Positions 48,590 to 59,111 are shown, numbered from the stretch's first letter. The stretch: 64,000 bases of DNA from Margaritispora aquatica (GCA_007644065.1 VJWN01000022.1:124001-188000); one strand, 5' to 3'. Numbers and translations: made by a program. Notes: a model not told the origin generated them from the letters alone.

Positions 48590-48930
48590 ATGCTTGTTTG
48601 TGACCAAGACGGTTACCAAATGTGTTGTAATCTTACCTACAAAATTTCTGTGAGAGCCATTTTCACTTAGTATCCTAAGATAGGCGTGGATTTTATTTTA
48701 ATCTGCACAATATCATGTTGCCCTTGACTATTTTGCACTGATTTGGCAAATTAGGTAACTATGCAGGTAGCAGCTGTGGGGGCCACATTTCGAGCTCTTG
48801 TTGCTTTGAACTTGGAGTTAGTGCTGCTTGCTTCTGCGGAGAAAAACGTATGGTTACTGGTATCCAAGTAGACTGTGGGTGTTTCTATGAGCCAGTCGAT
48901 GTGCTGTCTTGTTTGAAATTCTGGTACTAA
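48590..48930 (+). pseudogene. Degenerate 8-cysteine family member, array copy 3
   Basis: The first motif survives (VCDQDGYQMCC, C-x7-CC) at about 48593-48628, but no signal peptide is in frame upstream, a TAG stop follows 13 codons after the CC, and the expected splice donor after GVD has become T|TTATTT. The second exon is well kept: after TTAG at 48754 it reads NYAGSSC, GGHISSSCC (C-x7-CC) and then a longer cysteine-bearing tail (ACFCGEKR, DCGCFYEP) to TAA at 48928-48930. The exon starts with GT, which would complete a T|GT cysteine codon as in copy 1. Best read as a broken gene; an undetected alternative first exon is possible. Confidence 0.55.
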
Positions 48931-49300
48931 AGGTTTGATTCGTTTGGTTGGCGTATGCCGCTATACAGGCATGAGGACAATTGCAAGCATGTACCATGTT
49001 TGAACTACCCGGAAGCAATGGCATTACCTCTGTGAAAGTAAATGCCAGCGAAATCGTGGTTTTGTGGCACATTTTCCTTGCCTTGCACAGCGGGAAGTGC
49101 CGCGAAACGAAACCAGCCATATCGTCGACATATTCGCCCAGAACTCTTGAAGCGCAGACTACATCAGCAGCTGAAAAGCCTAGGCATATTCTCAAGCTGA
49201 GAGGTCCTCATGTACATCAATAGGAAGACAAGTGTTTATGATGGAGGCGGACTTGGGATAGCGGTGTGTAATATATCATACCAGATCGTTGGTAGAAAAC

Positions 49301-49308
49301 TATATAAG
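49301..49308 (+). promoter_or_regulatory. TATA box of array copy 4
   Basis: TATATAAG lies 86 nt before the start codon of copy 4. The spacing suits a fungal core promoter and supports the copy being a working gene. Confidence 0.55.
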
Positions 49309-49393
49309 ATGCGCAGGCTCGCAAGTTATATCAAGTCCGACAAAAGAGCAGAAAGCCAGTCATCAACCTCATTTGACATCGTTTACCTTCAAA

Positions 49394-49814
49394 ATGCGCC
49401 TTATTCTTTTCATTGCTGCAGCTCTCAGCGTGCTTCAACCTACTTATGCACACATCTGCCCACCTGGCAAGACCGTCGCATGCTGTGAGACGACTGGAGG
49501 TCACGGAGCCGTATTCAGTCGTAACGCTGTATACTGTATGGTACCTCACACTCCATCAAGAAGTTAGTTATTGACCATAGATACACCATCTAGGCGGATT
49601 CCCTAATGCAAGTCCTGATAATGTGTGTTATGGAATTATGAAGAGGGCGTGCTGTGTTGTTGAAAGGGTTGGTCGTATGACTCTGGAAACCAAGAAGCAT
49701 TTTGCTAATGTTGTGAAGAATCCTTCCCCTTCAAACATGAATTTGTGCTATCTCTACCGAGAGGCTGGGGAGAGTTCTCAGCTGGAGGCAAATGCGCCAC
49801 TTGAGGAATTGTAA
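49394..49814 (+). CDS. Small secreted 8-cysteine protein, array copy 4
   Basis: 120-aa precursor from exons 49394-49535 and 49594-49814. Signal peptide MRLILFIAAALSVLQPTYA. Mature protein: HICPPGKTVACC (C-x7-CC), six residues, GAVF, then VYC with the cysteine codon split by the intron (T|GC). Exon 2 encodes CGFPNASPDNVC, YGIMKRACC (C-x7-CC), a 30-residue charged spacer and NLCYLYREAG, followed by an acidic tail. The spacer between the second CC and the last cysteine is much longer than in copies 1 and 2, and the second intron of copy 2 is absent. The start has context TCAAAATGC and a TATA box 86 nt upstream. Function unknown. Confidence 0.7.
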
Positions 49815-51570
49815 ATTCCTTGGCAGGGTGTTGCATAGTGTATTAGAGGAATTAGACAGCGATGTTCTTTGCATGTCTTGTTGCTTGTGGATGAATTCAA
49901 TTTCTCTCGAGTTGGGAATTTGGGGGAAATATACGAAACAAGAGCATGGGCACATAGCCAGTTAAAGAATTAAGATCGTTTTTCACAATCGGTTGTTTTG
50001 GTTTCAAATGTGCAATACTTCACAAGAAACATGTATCAAGACTTGGCTAGAGTATGACTCTCAAGCTGTGCAATCTGGTTTGAGTCTGCTTTCCGGTCGT
50101 TCTGCTCAGTTGGAAAGGCACTCGTCAGCTCTCGCTTAGCAAGCCTGGCATCAAAAATCCTTTCAGTTAAGTCCCCCCGCCTCCGCAAAAATGTCTCAGG
50201 TACAAGAGGCGGATCATTGGGTGGGAAGAACGAAAAGATTTTAGGGATTGCAAGCGGATTCAAATCGTGGCGGGGCTGCATGGGGGAAGCAAAGTCAATT
50301 GCTTCTCAGCTCTGTCTTGGTCGTTTTGTACCTTCACTATGTCCAATCAAGACCACTTTGTCGTTCCATATGAGGCGGCTTCAAGCACTCCCGGCAATTT
50401 TTCAATTATTTTACTTTTTATGGGATTGATGTGATTGCTGAACAACACATGAGACATGGCGACCCTCTGGGCCCTTACTGCAATATTTTACATTCTATCA
50501 GCTGCTCTCTCGACATTGCATACTCTTGCCAGAACCATTGACAATTGCAATTGGCTTCTTGAACGAATTTTGACAGCCGTTGATGTATGGCGATCTAACA
50601 AATTAAAGCTCTAAAGTAGTATTTTGGGAAAACACTTCCACGGATTTACATTTTTATCGTAAGGGTGAGCAGGGAAGAAGCAGTGCAGCTGTTGTAAGAT
50701 TTACGTCTGCCATTCGCGGTCTTGGTCAATAATATAAAAGGCATGTCTCAAACTCTAAATCGGCTGGAAAAGAATGAACTTAGGAAATTGAAAGATGGGA
50801 TGGGTAAAACGAAGGTTATATTCTTGCATCAATAATAGCGAGCTTCTCCATCAGTCATCACGACTAACTTACATTTTTTTAAGTTACCATTTGCGGTTTG
50901 GTGTACACCCTCGACTTTCTTCAAAAAAATCCTGGTTTTTGATGGCCTGATTGGTCTTATATTTTTTCTAAATTAGTTGACACGCCAGATTCCTACGCCG
51001 AATCATGTTATATTCTTGGATCTTTCAAGCTTAAGTGGTTGGATAAGCAATAGTCGTCGGGCAGCATCATAGCCTTGTCACTTTAGATGTGATGTGTCAG
51101 TTAGAGGTCACGTGCTTTTATGCATGATATTCGGTTATTTTGATTCTCTTCTTAATCTCACTGCATTCCTTATGATATGAGAGCATTCCTTATGAAGTGC
51201 TGATCTATCTGTATATATAGAGCTCTCTACTGCGGTAGATGCTCATCAGACTCTTCAATCCTATCTATTTCACCTACTGCTTCCTCACGTGATTCACCCA
51301 CTATCATCCATCATGATGAAAGTGTGTAGACCAATCAAGGGCAATGGAAGATCAGAAGTGTCATGGAAAAGTGATTTGGATTAACTGTACTGCACGTCGT
51401 CAGATTGTAAGCGAGACTACAGCTTAAGGACTCGACATATACGCTCCGAGCTCAATGTATAAATCGAAAGGTGTCTCTATTTTTTCACATAATTCTGATG
51501 CTATTAAAATCCAATCTCCCCACTCCGTACTCTTGCCCCAGCTCCTTAGTCCATCGGTTCTCAACCCATC
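49815..51570. other. Intergenic inside the array: AT-rich
   Basis: Gap between copies 4 and 5. Apart from one doubtful minus-strand frame near 50.0-50.3 kb I see no gene; the part at 50.4-51.5 kb is AT-rich with short frames only. A TATAAA at 51458-51463 precedes copy 5. I looked for another C-x7-CC motif in this gap and did not see one, though strongly decayed copies could be missed. Confidence 0.5.
50036..50281 (-). CDS. Doubtful small hypothetical protein
   Basis: 81-codon frame from an ATG at 50281. The translation has protein-like composition (KIFSFFPPNDPPLVPETF, RRRGDLTERIFDARLAKREL) and no low-complexity bias, but no family, signal peptide or splice context is recognised, and the start context (CCCCCATGC) is plain. 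It may be a piece of an older gene broken inside the array, or chance. Confidence 0.25.
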   Translation of the reverse strand: MQPRHDLNPLAIPKIFSFFPPNDPPLVPETFLRRRGDLTERIFDARLAKRELTSAFPTEQNDRKADSNQIAQLESHTLAKS

Positions 51571-52036
51571 ATGTACAGCCTCCGTTCTTTCCTACTTGCG
51601 TTGAGCATCTCTAGTGTAGCTATTGGGAAATCATTCAACCATCTTGGAAAGCCAGTTTGTCGTAGAGGCATTAGAGTCGCTCAAGGGGTCCTCTTCTATC
51701 CATATGCTGCAAATATAATGGTGTGGTCCTATATTCTTCTCCAACCACCCTTTCGCTTATTTCTCATTCTGACTTTTTTGTTCAAGTGTAGGTCCAAGTA
51801 CTTTCTGGCAAATTGCATCAGACTTAGTGGCTAAAGGGAGCTCCTCTAGGCTTTACGGGCGTAGAAGATGAGGAAGGTCACTCCACTTGTGATGGTTTGA
51901 ACATGTAGCCTGCTTGCTGCTTATTTGTAAGTATTTCTCATCTTGGTTGAAAGGATAAATATTAGTTGATGCGTTATTGAAGTTCCCGCTCATTGCTGAA
52001 GGCCAATCAACCTTGATGTGTTACTATCAGTCATAG
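51571..52036 (+). pseudogene. Degenerate 8-cysteine family member, array copy 5
   Basis: A signal peptide is intact (MYSLRSFLLALSISSVAIGKS) and a TATAAA lies about 110 nt upstream. The first motif is broken: C-RRGIRVA is followed by QG instead of CC, directly before VLF, as if about seven codons including CC and the following residues were deleted. The second exon after CCTCTAG (about 51848) begins with GC, as in intact copies, and reads FTGVEDEEGHST, Cys, then DGLNM, a TAG stop, and PACC. Copy 1 has YPACC at the same place (TAT against TAG). A C-terminal LMCYYQS piece, resembling WLCYLLRS of copy 2, lies at about 52014-52036. Clear relic of the family. Confidence 0.55.
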
Positions 52037-52225
52037 ATGAGAGCGGGTGCTAATATGAGGCCAGTTTCGGTACATCGTGCCCGACGAGAATTGGAAAATT
52101 GGAAAATTGGAAGCAGTCTGGAAGTCTTGAAGTAAAATGAAGCAAGTCATCAATAACCGATATTAAAAAGATTTAAGCTCCCTAAAATACCATACCAGCT
52201 TGCAAATAAAGCCCCAGACTCCTCG

Positions 52226-53311
52226 TCAATTAGATGCAACACTCACTGTCCTCGGCTCCATCATCCCCTCCAAGCGATCCTCCACTGTGACCCACCCAAC
52301 CCTCTTCATCAACACCGCATGCTTAATCGCATCCTTCCAGCTCTCAAACCACGCGTCTTCATCCTGCACCACGCACCTCCTTCCCATTTCTCCTCTCGCC
52401 ACATCCGCATATGGCCAAACCGCTTTCACAACCTCGTATTTCTTCGTTCCCGTGAAGACTTTCGCGAGATCCGTGAAGAATCGGTTGTACTTGTCGGGGG
52501 AATGGATGACCACCCGAGAATGGGTGAGAGGGAAGGTGACTTCGATCCGACCTCGATAGTCTGTCGAGGAGAGGAGCGATAGGAGACGTCCGGTGAGGTG
52601 TGTGGTATCCCAGTTGATGATGGTGCGCTCGAGTACGAATCTATGAATTTTAGTATCTTGTCAACAAGACGATATAGATTGCACTTACTGTTTGATATTA
52701 CTGCTATCCTCACAGTAGGCTCTGGTCCACTCCTCAAGTGATTGCATGCTTGGACTTGTATTTGGCTTTACCGTCCCCCTAAAACCCATCTCACCCGGTC
52801 CAATGATCTTCACATAATTCATATGCGACTTTTCGTTTCCTTCTGGTACCAACAAATTCATGAGATTGAGCTTAATGTCGAATCCAATCCCCGAGTCGTC
52901 TTTCCCAACAATTCGCACATGAGGCTTAGGTGGGACGGTAGCGAGATCTTTGATGAGATTACTAAGTGCGGTGGGATAACGTGAGAGTTCCCGGTCATAA
53001 GATGTGATTCTCGTTGCATCGGGTGATAGTGTAAAGTTCTTGGGCGAGTATAGAGAGTAGTTTAGACGAGGTAGACCTGGATAAGCGATCTGTGCTTGTG
53101 GTGCTGTTGGCGCAATCATGGAGGATGTCGTTGGTCCCGAGTATGGAGGTGGTGTATGAGGCCTTTCTTCTTCTTCATGTTGTTGAATCGGTTCTGCGCG
53201 ATGAACAATTGGCAATGAACTTGAAGGGCCAGCTGAAGATGGACGATATACTGCTGTATCCGCTTCTGGTGGTCCCTTCCAGGACATGACCCTTGGATTC
53301 TCGCCTGACAT
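52226..53311 (-). CDS. Conserved-looking fungal protein of unknown function
   Basis: 345 aa from exons 53311-52689 and 52640-52226; the join is Q|FVLERTIINWD with a GTAAGT donor and CATAG acceptor. The first 100 residues are disordered and Pro/Ser-rich (PHTPPPYSGPTTSS). The following part looks folded: YSPKNFTLSPDATRITSY, LSNLIKDLATVPPKPHVRI, DIKLNLMNLLVPEG, YVKIIGPGEMGFRGTV, then in exon 2 THLTGRLLSLLSSTDYRG, RVVIHSPDKYNRFFTDL and QDEDAWFESWKDAIKHAVL. No signal peptide or membrane segment. I do not recognise a named domain; the feel is of an uncharacterised filamentous-fungal family. The neighbour on the left is the broken array copy 5. Confidence 0.75.
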
Positions 53312-54804
53312 CGTGAATTGTAGTCAAAGAACTCCCTTTGTATCCTCGAGGTTGGAGAGTTAAAGTGATTTACAAGTATTAAATTATGGATATAATAAAT
53401 TTCTAAACATCGTTAAGAGAAATAGTCTTTATGATGTAGCTTATGTCGTCGTGGTCCAGCCAAGGAAGTAGTGTGGCGCAGTATCCTTTAAACTGGTTGC
53501 CTGAAGTGAGGCGCGTAACCGCTCTTGTTCCCTCTTTTCCTCAACAGGCGAGATTCTGCGTGGGCGGTGTAATGATATGCCCGGTTTATCGCTTCTGAGT
53601 ATTGATTGTTGATTTGTTGATGCTTTGGAAAAGGGGGTCGGTTAGCCTATGTTAATGGAAATGGCTAAAGCACAACAAGGACCGAAGTGATTGATAGTGT
53701 TAAGAAAGTACTAAAGATTCAAGAGCCAGTACAAATAGACGACTGCAATTGTGACTAATATTATCAAGAAGCCTTTCTAATGGTTTCATCTCTGTCATGT
53801 TTTCCACTTTTTCACAATGCCTCGCTTCGAGGTGTATGGTATCAGAATCTACAATCATCACTTCAAGATAACAAATCAACCACGACCTGAAGTAGCCTAG
53901 GGCAAGCTCAATTTATCAGAAGATTCCTATGGTATTTTGTTGCAATTTATAGGTATCGCAGTTCATGTTTAGCTGCAATTGTCCGTTTTTAACCACAAAA
54001 GTTCGTCGCGAATCAACAACACATCTATCAATTAAACGCTAACCTTCAAGAGTAATGCGTTGTGGATATATCATAGGCTATTTATCACATCTCTTTTCTC
54101 ATCAATTCATCTCAGATGAACTCTCTCGTGATTAAGCAAAGAACACCTAATACGGTGTGTTCAATCCGAAAGGCAAAGACAACACACGAAACCCAGTCTT
54201 AGCCACATCGTCAATCGCCCTCTTGCATCGTGCAAACCCGCCCGGTGGCGCCCAGCCTCCCATATCTCCTCAAACACAAAACCAGACAAAACAAAATACC
54301 AAGCCAATCATTCACCGAGCACATTTTCAGCTGCCAATCCGGGTTTTCTCCGCCCAACCAACCAGATGCCCACGATACTGCCAGCTATGCAGGGCACAAT
54401 GTGAGGCTGAATCTGGGCCACATGCGTAGTCGGTGAAGCACGGTATCGCCGTAACTCTGCCCAGCATCGCAATTCCATAAAGTTGCGATTGTCCCCGCGC
54501 TCGCGCAGGACCTTGTGAGCCATGTGTTTTTATGATCAATTGGTCTCGACTATATTGTAAGCTAATCTGTACGTATATGAAGCGAAGCTCCCCTTATTTG
54601 GCCTCACTAATCATTTCGTAGATCCACGATATTTCCTACCTGCAATCAGTTGGAATCAGTTGGCGAAGAGCTTCGAGCGCATACACAATTGCGACAAAAC
54701 TTCAATCGCCATTACGATTTTGAAATTCTATTTGCGCTAGATCCGATCAGTGGCTTAAGTACACAACTACACAATTTCCACAAGCGAGTCGCGATACCAC
54801 AAAC
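53312..54804. other. Intergenic: AT-rich, nothing recognised
   Basis: 1.5 kb of mostly AT-rich DNA. Short frames between 54157 and 54540 overlap each other on both strands and show no family features. The last 200 nt should be the leader of the poly-cysteine protein gene. Confidence 0.55.
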
Positions 54805-55326
54805 ATGGGCTCATGTTGCAGCTCCCTCTGCTGCTGCTGTGACGACTGCGATTGCTGTTCATGCTGTGGCTCCTCATCACACTCACCATCCGCACCGACC
54901 AATGGACCCTCCACACACCCCAGTTCCCACAACCCCGGCTACAACCCAGGAAACACAAGCACAAATACATACCAAACCCCGAACTCGTACCCCCCAAACA
55001 CACAGTACCAAACGCCAAGCACATCGTACCCGTCGAATCCAGCATATCAGCCCGCGACGCCATATAATGCGCCAGCAGGATATGATCCAACGGTGCCACA
55101 GAACGCGCCAGCACCATATCAGCCCCCGACAATGAATGCGTATCCGACTCAACCGTCCTATGGCCCCAGTCAGCCAGGGTATCAGATGAATAATACGGGT
55201 GGTGGGGGGTATGGGGGAGATGGAATGGCGAATACGGGCCAGCCTGGGGGATATCAGATGCAGCAGGGACAACCGCAGTATCACCAGCCGATGAATGCAC
55301 ATCCAGGAGGAGGCGGCTATAGGTAA
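54805..55326 (+). CDS. Poly-Cys N-terminus, Pro/Gln/Tyr-rich protein, predicted lipid-anchored
   Basis: Intronless 173-aa protein. The N-terminus MGSCCSSLCCCCDDCDCC has Gly2 and Ser6, fitting an N-myristoylation signal, and eleven cysteines in the first 21 residues, fitting multiple S-palmitoylation. The rest is a low-complexity tail of Pro, Asn, Gln, Tyr, Ser and Gly (for example NPGYNPGNTSTNTYQTP, then GGGGYGGDG and GYQMQQGQPQYHQP), probably disordered. The likely picture is a cytosolic-face membrane-tethered disordered protein. A metal-binding role for the cysteines is the main alternative. Start context AAACATGGG is acceptable. A long antisense frame across it is composition-driven and not listed. 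Confidence 0.65.
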   Translation: MGSCCSSLCCCCDDCDCCSCCGSSSHSPSAPTNGPSTHPSSHNPGYNPGNTSTNTYQTPNSYPPNTQYQTPSTSYPSNPAYQPATPYNAPAGYDPTVPQNAPAPYQPPTMNAYPTQPSYGPSQPGYQMNNTGGGGYGGDGMANTGQPGGYQMQQGQPQYHQPMNAHPGGGGYR

Positions 55327-56177
55327 ATGATGTGGGTATGAAGGGGTGGGGAGTAAATCTGGTGACAAGTCCAAAGGATGAGAGTGCAAAGAAGGGAGTT
55401 AGGGAATGATTATGCATACACAGCTGGGAGCAGAAAGAGGAAATGAATAGACGAGCAGATAGGCGGTTGAGCTGGAGTTCAGGTTACAGGCAGAGGGGAA
55501 TGAAATCTGTACGATGAAATGAGATGAGATATTGAGAATTATAAAAGATGCTAGAGCGAGATGTGTAATTGTACAGTGTGTTCGAAAACTGGAGCGTGTC
55601 TTCTGAAAGATAGGAATACGGCAGAGAATGAGCGACTCACTAACTCTAACCCTTACAGAGGCTAAATAGCAAAACTTTCGAGACTTTCCAATAAGCATGT
55701 CGCACATGTTCTTTTTGTGCTACAGTGTGGAACAAATAGACAGCCTCTCGCTTCACAAAGCATCGTCGTACAGTGCATTGCATTACATTGCATTGCCTTG
55801 CAATACAGCCACTTCAATGCTCGTCATCCTCGTCAAACAAGGTGTACCCAAAAGAATCCTGGGCCATTGGAACAAATACCAATAAGCAAACATACCCCCC
55901 TCAGTCAATTCAAGCAGGTGAAATTTCGATGCATTTTACAGTATACAAAATTCAGGCAATAACGGAAATGATATATACTCAATTTTTGAATATTCACTTC
56001 ACATTCCGGTGGGGAGGAGGTGGTGGATTCGGGCATGTCTCGGCTCCCATACGAACAGCCCGTCGGCAAATCGACTCGGGAAAACACTTTGCCCTGACAT
56101 AAACCAACTACAATAAACCTATAACTACCCAATTCCTCACAGCTTTAACCCAATACTTAATTCAAAAACCAAAGTCC
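55327..56177. other. Intergenic: nothing recognised
   Basis: 0.85 kb between two plus-strand genes; 3' flank of the poly-Cys gene and promoter of the CMD-like gene. A TTGCATTACATTGCATTGCCTTGCA imperfect repeat lies near 55777-55802. Confidence 0.6.
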
Positions 56178-57199
56178 ATGCCCAAAATCACACTATCATA
56201 CCTCACCAAACCTCTCATCTCCAGAACTACCAACCCCACTCAATATTTCCGATCACCAATCCGCACGATGCGCCTCCTCGCCGCCCCTTCAACACCCCCC
56301 GCCGACAGTCCTGCCATAAGCGAGATATACGATCGCATCTCCGCGCGACGAGCCCCCCGCCCCTTGACGCCGCTCGATCTGGCGTTGCTGCACTCGCCGC
56401 ATGTGGCTGATGGGTGGAATTCGTTTTTGGGTGCTGTGAGGACGAAGACGGACTTGGATGCGCTGATGAGGGAGGTGGCGATTTGTAGGGTTGCGGTGGG
56501 GAATGGGGCTGCCTATGAGGTGAGTTGAGGGTTAAGAGGGGAGTGAGATGAACTTGAGACAGTCTCTGGAAACCGCTATTCTCATGGGATGGCCGGGTTT
56601 CTGGAGGCAATGTCATCAACTAGATTTCATCTCATCTCTCGTATCTAAGTTTCCGACTTGGAAACTACTCTAACGCTCAAATCACAGTGGAGCCACCACG
56701 CCCCCCTCGCCTTAAAAGCCGGACTATCACAGGAAGTCCTAGAGCTTCTCTCAAAGAAAGACCCAGAACGCAACGCTAGCAGCGGAATAAGCGACAAATT
56801 ATGGCTCGTTGTACGCTACACCGACGCCATGACGCGCGATGTGCGTGTGCCTGATGAGCTGTTCAAGTCTGTGAGAGAGGTGTTCAGTGAGAAGGAGGTG
56901 GTGGAACTTACTGCTACGGTGCGTATGCTTGGTTTTACAAGTGAAGTGAAATTGCATGGATTGATGGGCGAATGTGGGAGGGAGTATTTGTGCTAACGAG
57001 ATGTGCCGTCTAGGTCGCGGCGTATAATTGCGTGAGTCGGTTCTTAGTCGCGCTCGATGGTAAGTCTCGTTCTTTACCCTGCCAGTGTTATGTGATTCTT
57101 GTGATTGTGCGAAGTTTAGCGCCGTGTGCTAACTTAGATTTGATAGTTGGAGAGTCGAATGGGAAGGGGATCAGTGCTGAAGGTCTTGTGTCTCATTGA
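56178..57199 (+). CDS. Carboxymuconolactone decarboxylase-like (AhpD-fold) protein
   Basis: 223 aa from exons 56178-56519, 56688-56918, 57014-57059 and 57147-57199. The core is LTPLDLALLHSPHVADGWN, DALMREVAICRVAVGNGAAYE|WSHHAPLALKAGLS, then LVVRYTDAMTRDVRVPDELF, VVELTATVAAYNCVSRFLVAL. This matches the CMD/AhpD helical fold, with the E-W-x-H-H segment at the active-site helix start. The CxxC of true AhpD peroxidases is not seen, so a decarboxylase/hydrolase-like or unknown role is likelier. The first 30 residues (MPKITLSYLTKPLISRTT) could be a mitochondrial presequence; a second ATG at 56268 (MRLLAAPSTPPA) would remove it, which gives two possible forms. Confidence 0.82.
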
Positions 57200-57749
57200 A
57201 GAAAGAGGGAGGCAAGAAAAAGAAGCTTGAAGCTACTAAAGTGTGTGTGAAAGGAATAAGCGAATCCAGCAAATATTAAGCACTGCTTTACAATAACATC
57301 TCAAATGAAAATTCAAGCTTTTCATCGCCATATGTGTGCGTATATTCAATCTCTAGCTTATTAGAAATGTATCTAAATGTAAGCAATATAACATAGTAAG
57401 AGATTTGTTATAAGGCAAGGAAGTAAATCTTGATAATGGCATATGAAATTTATGCGAACAGTATGAACACAATCTCACATCCCCATAACATGGAGAGTCC
57501 ATACACTGCCCTCCTCTAGCTGGCCAATTGGCCTTTGGAGCGAAAGGTCTGCGCGTAGAGGCAATGTCATGGAGAGAGGCTGTCCGTAACAAATCGAGGT
57601 TGAACAATCCCATGACAACTTTCTGTAAGTCACAGATTCTAGATCTTAGTTTTGCTAGGTAAGCAAGAGCGTATTGATTCCTTCCAGCTTCCACACCAAT
57701 TCAAATATATACCACCCAATGACGCATACTTCATTCCTTCAACATCCAA
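57200..57749. other. Intergenic: AT-rich
   Basis: 3' flank of the CMD-like gene followed by AT-rich sequence. No gene seen. Confidence 0.55.
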
Positions 57750-58690
57750 TACCTATAATTATTATAGTAGTAATGACCCACCTAATCTTATCTCCTATAC
57801 AAACTTAGGCCGTATATATACTGCCCACCTTAGCCACACGCTCCCTAAGCAATGTCGTAAATAAGACTTGATGGTTCCTTGCTATACTATCTCTATAAAA
57901 TTACCTAAGAGTGAAATTGAATTATCTCGTGATCTAATCTTATCATAAGTACAGCATCGCTTCTCGTCATCTTCGTAGGTGGTGCTCCATATTCAACTGT
58001 AGCTACAGGTGTAGTCGTGTATTTGCACTAGCAACTTCTTTCCTATCTCTTTGAACTGTAGGTCCTCGTATACTAGGTTTAGACACTTGAGTATTTCCGG
58101 TATAGTATATAGCGTAGTCTTATAAATTGAGGTGCCCTTCAAGTTCCTTTCAAATCAGACCTCTCGCCTCTATCAACCCTACTAAACCCACCATCACTAG
58201 TATGCCTCCCCCTCGCCTCTATTAAAAACCTCACAAGAACCCTCTTCGTACCCTCTCCATCTCTCTCCCCCCTCCAACGCCTCAAGTCCTACCACTACTA
58301 CCACTACCACTACTCTCCAAGCCCTCTATTCCTATCTTAAAGTCCCCTTCCTCCTCCCTCCTCCTACGCTTACGCTTCGGATACTAGCCCTCCCTACGAA
58401 TCCTGATTATACTACCGAGTACCAGATACCCCTCTATACGACGTATCTACCTTTCGAGTAACCTCGAGTAGCCTCGAGCGGAGCCCTAAATACCGCTAAA
58501 TATTTGTTTATACGGTAGTGGTTAGAGCTATAGGTAGATAAGCTTTAAGTAGATATCGTATAGTATAGTAGAGTATAGTGTAATGGGGTAGCGTTTTTCC
58601 TATACTTATAGTGGTGTTAAGGATAAGGATAAAGACAGAGATAAAGATAAGGATGAGGTAACTAAAGAAGGTGTGCTATATTTATAAGGT
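57750..58690 (-). pseudogene. RIP-like mutated direct-repeat copy of the 61.3-62.3 kb locus
   Basis: The sequence aligns by eye along its length with 61.3-62.35 kb in the same orientation, covering the coding region, 5' leader and 3' flank of the one-TM gene there. Shared anchors include CTCCCTAC, TAGCCCTCCCTAC, ACCTCGAGCGGAGCCC and GGTGTNCTNTATTT. Differences are mostly transitions, with many C to T and G to A on the read strand (GATGCCAGCCC in the intact copy, GATACTAGCCC here; CCATGTTCAGCTGCAGG against CCATATTCAACTGTAGC). The protein frame is destroyed. Borders are approximate. Confidence 0.65.
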
Positions 58691-59111
58691 GAGTTAAGAT
58701 AAGAGTAAAAGGAGATGGCTGAGAGGACGCGTTGAGGAACTGCCGTTCCAATTTGATCAGGTCATCCTCGGTAAGGAACTTCATATCTCACCCTTTACAC
58801 CCAACTCCCTACAATTAATGCTCCTTTGTTCCTTGGACGGCTCTTGTATTGTATAGTCTCGCCAGAAGTACTGTTACTACTTGGTTAGAGCACTGATTGA
58901 AATCAAACCATGCAATAAAGGATTTCGTATTTGGAGTTCAACGAAATAATAGCTATATCTATTGACTATCAGGCTCACAATCCAATGACCAATCCCTGGC
59001 TTCCAAATCAGTTACTTCTTCTCTAAAAAGCCGAACGCTCGACAATGATAGTACTTTAGAATATAAAAGCCACCAAAACAAGATCCATGTGCCATATGAA
59101 TCTCAGTCCTC
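58691..59111. other. Intergenic: 3' flank of secreted-protein gene
   Basis: No gene seen; AT-rich spacer between the mutated repeat copy and the secreted cysteine-rich gene. Confidence 0.55.

Noticed and set aside
47163..49814. Calling the array genes hydrophobins
   Set aside because: The order C, CC, C, C, CC, C matches, but class I/II spacings (for class II about 9-10, 11, 16, 8-9, 10) are not met and the loops are charged and polar instead of hydrophobic.
54767..55417. 216-codon antisense frame across the poly-Cys gene
   Set aside because: Composition mirrors the repetitive sense strand; no motif, no splice context.
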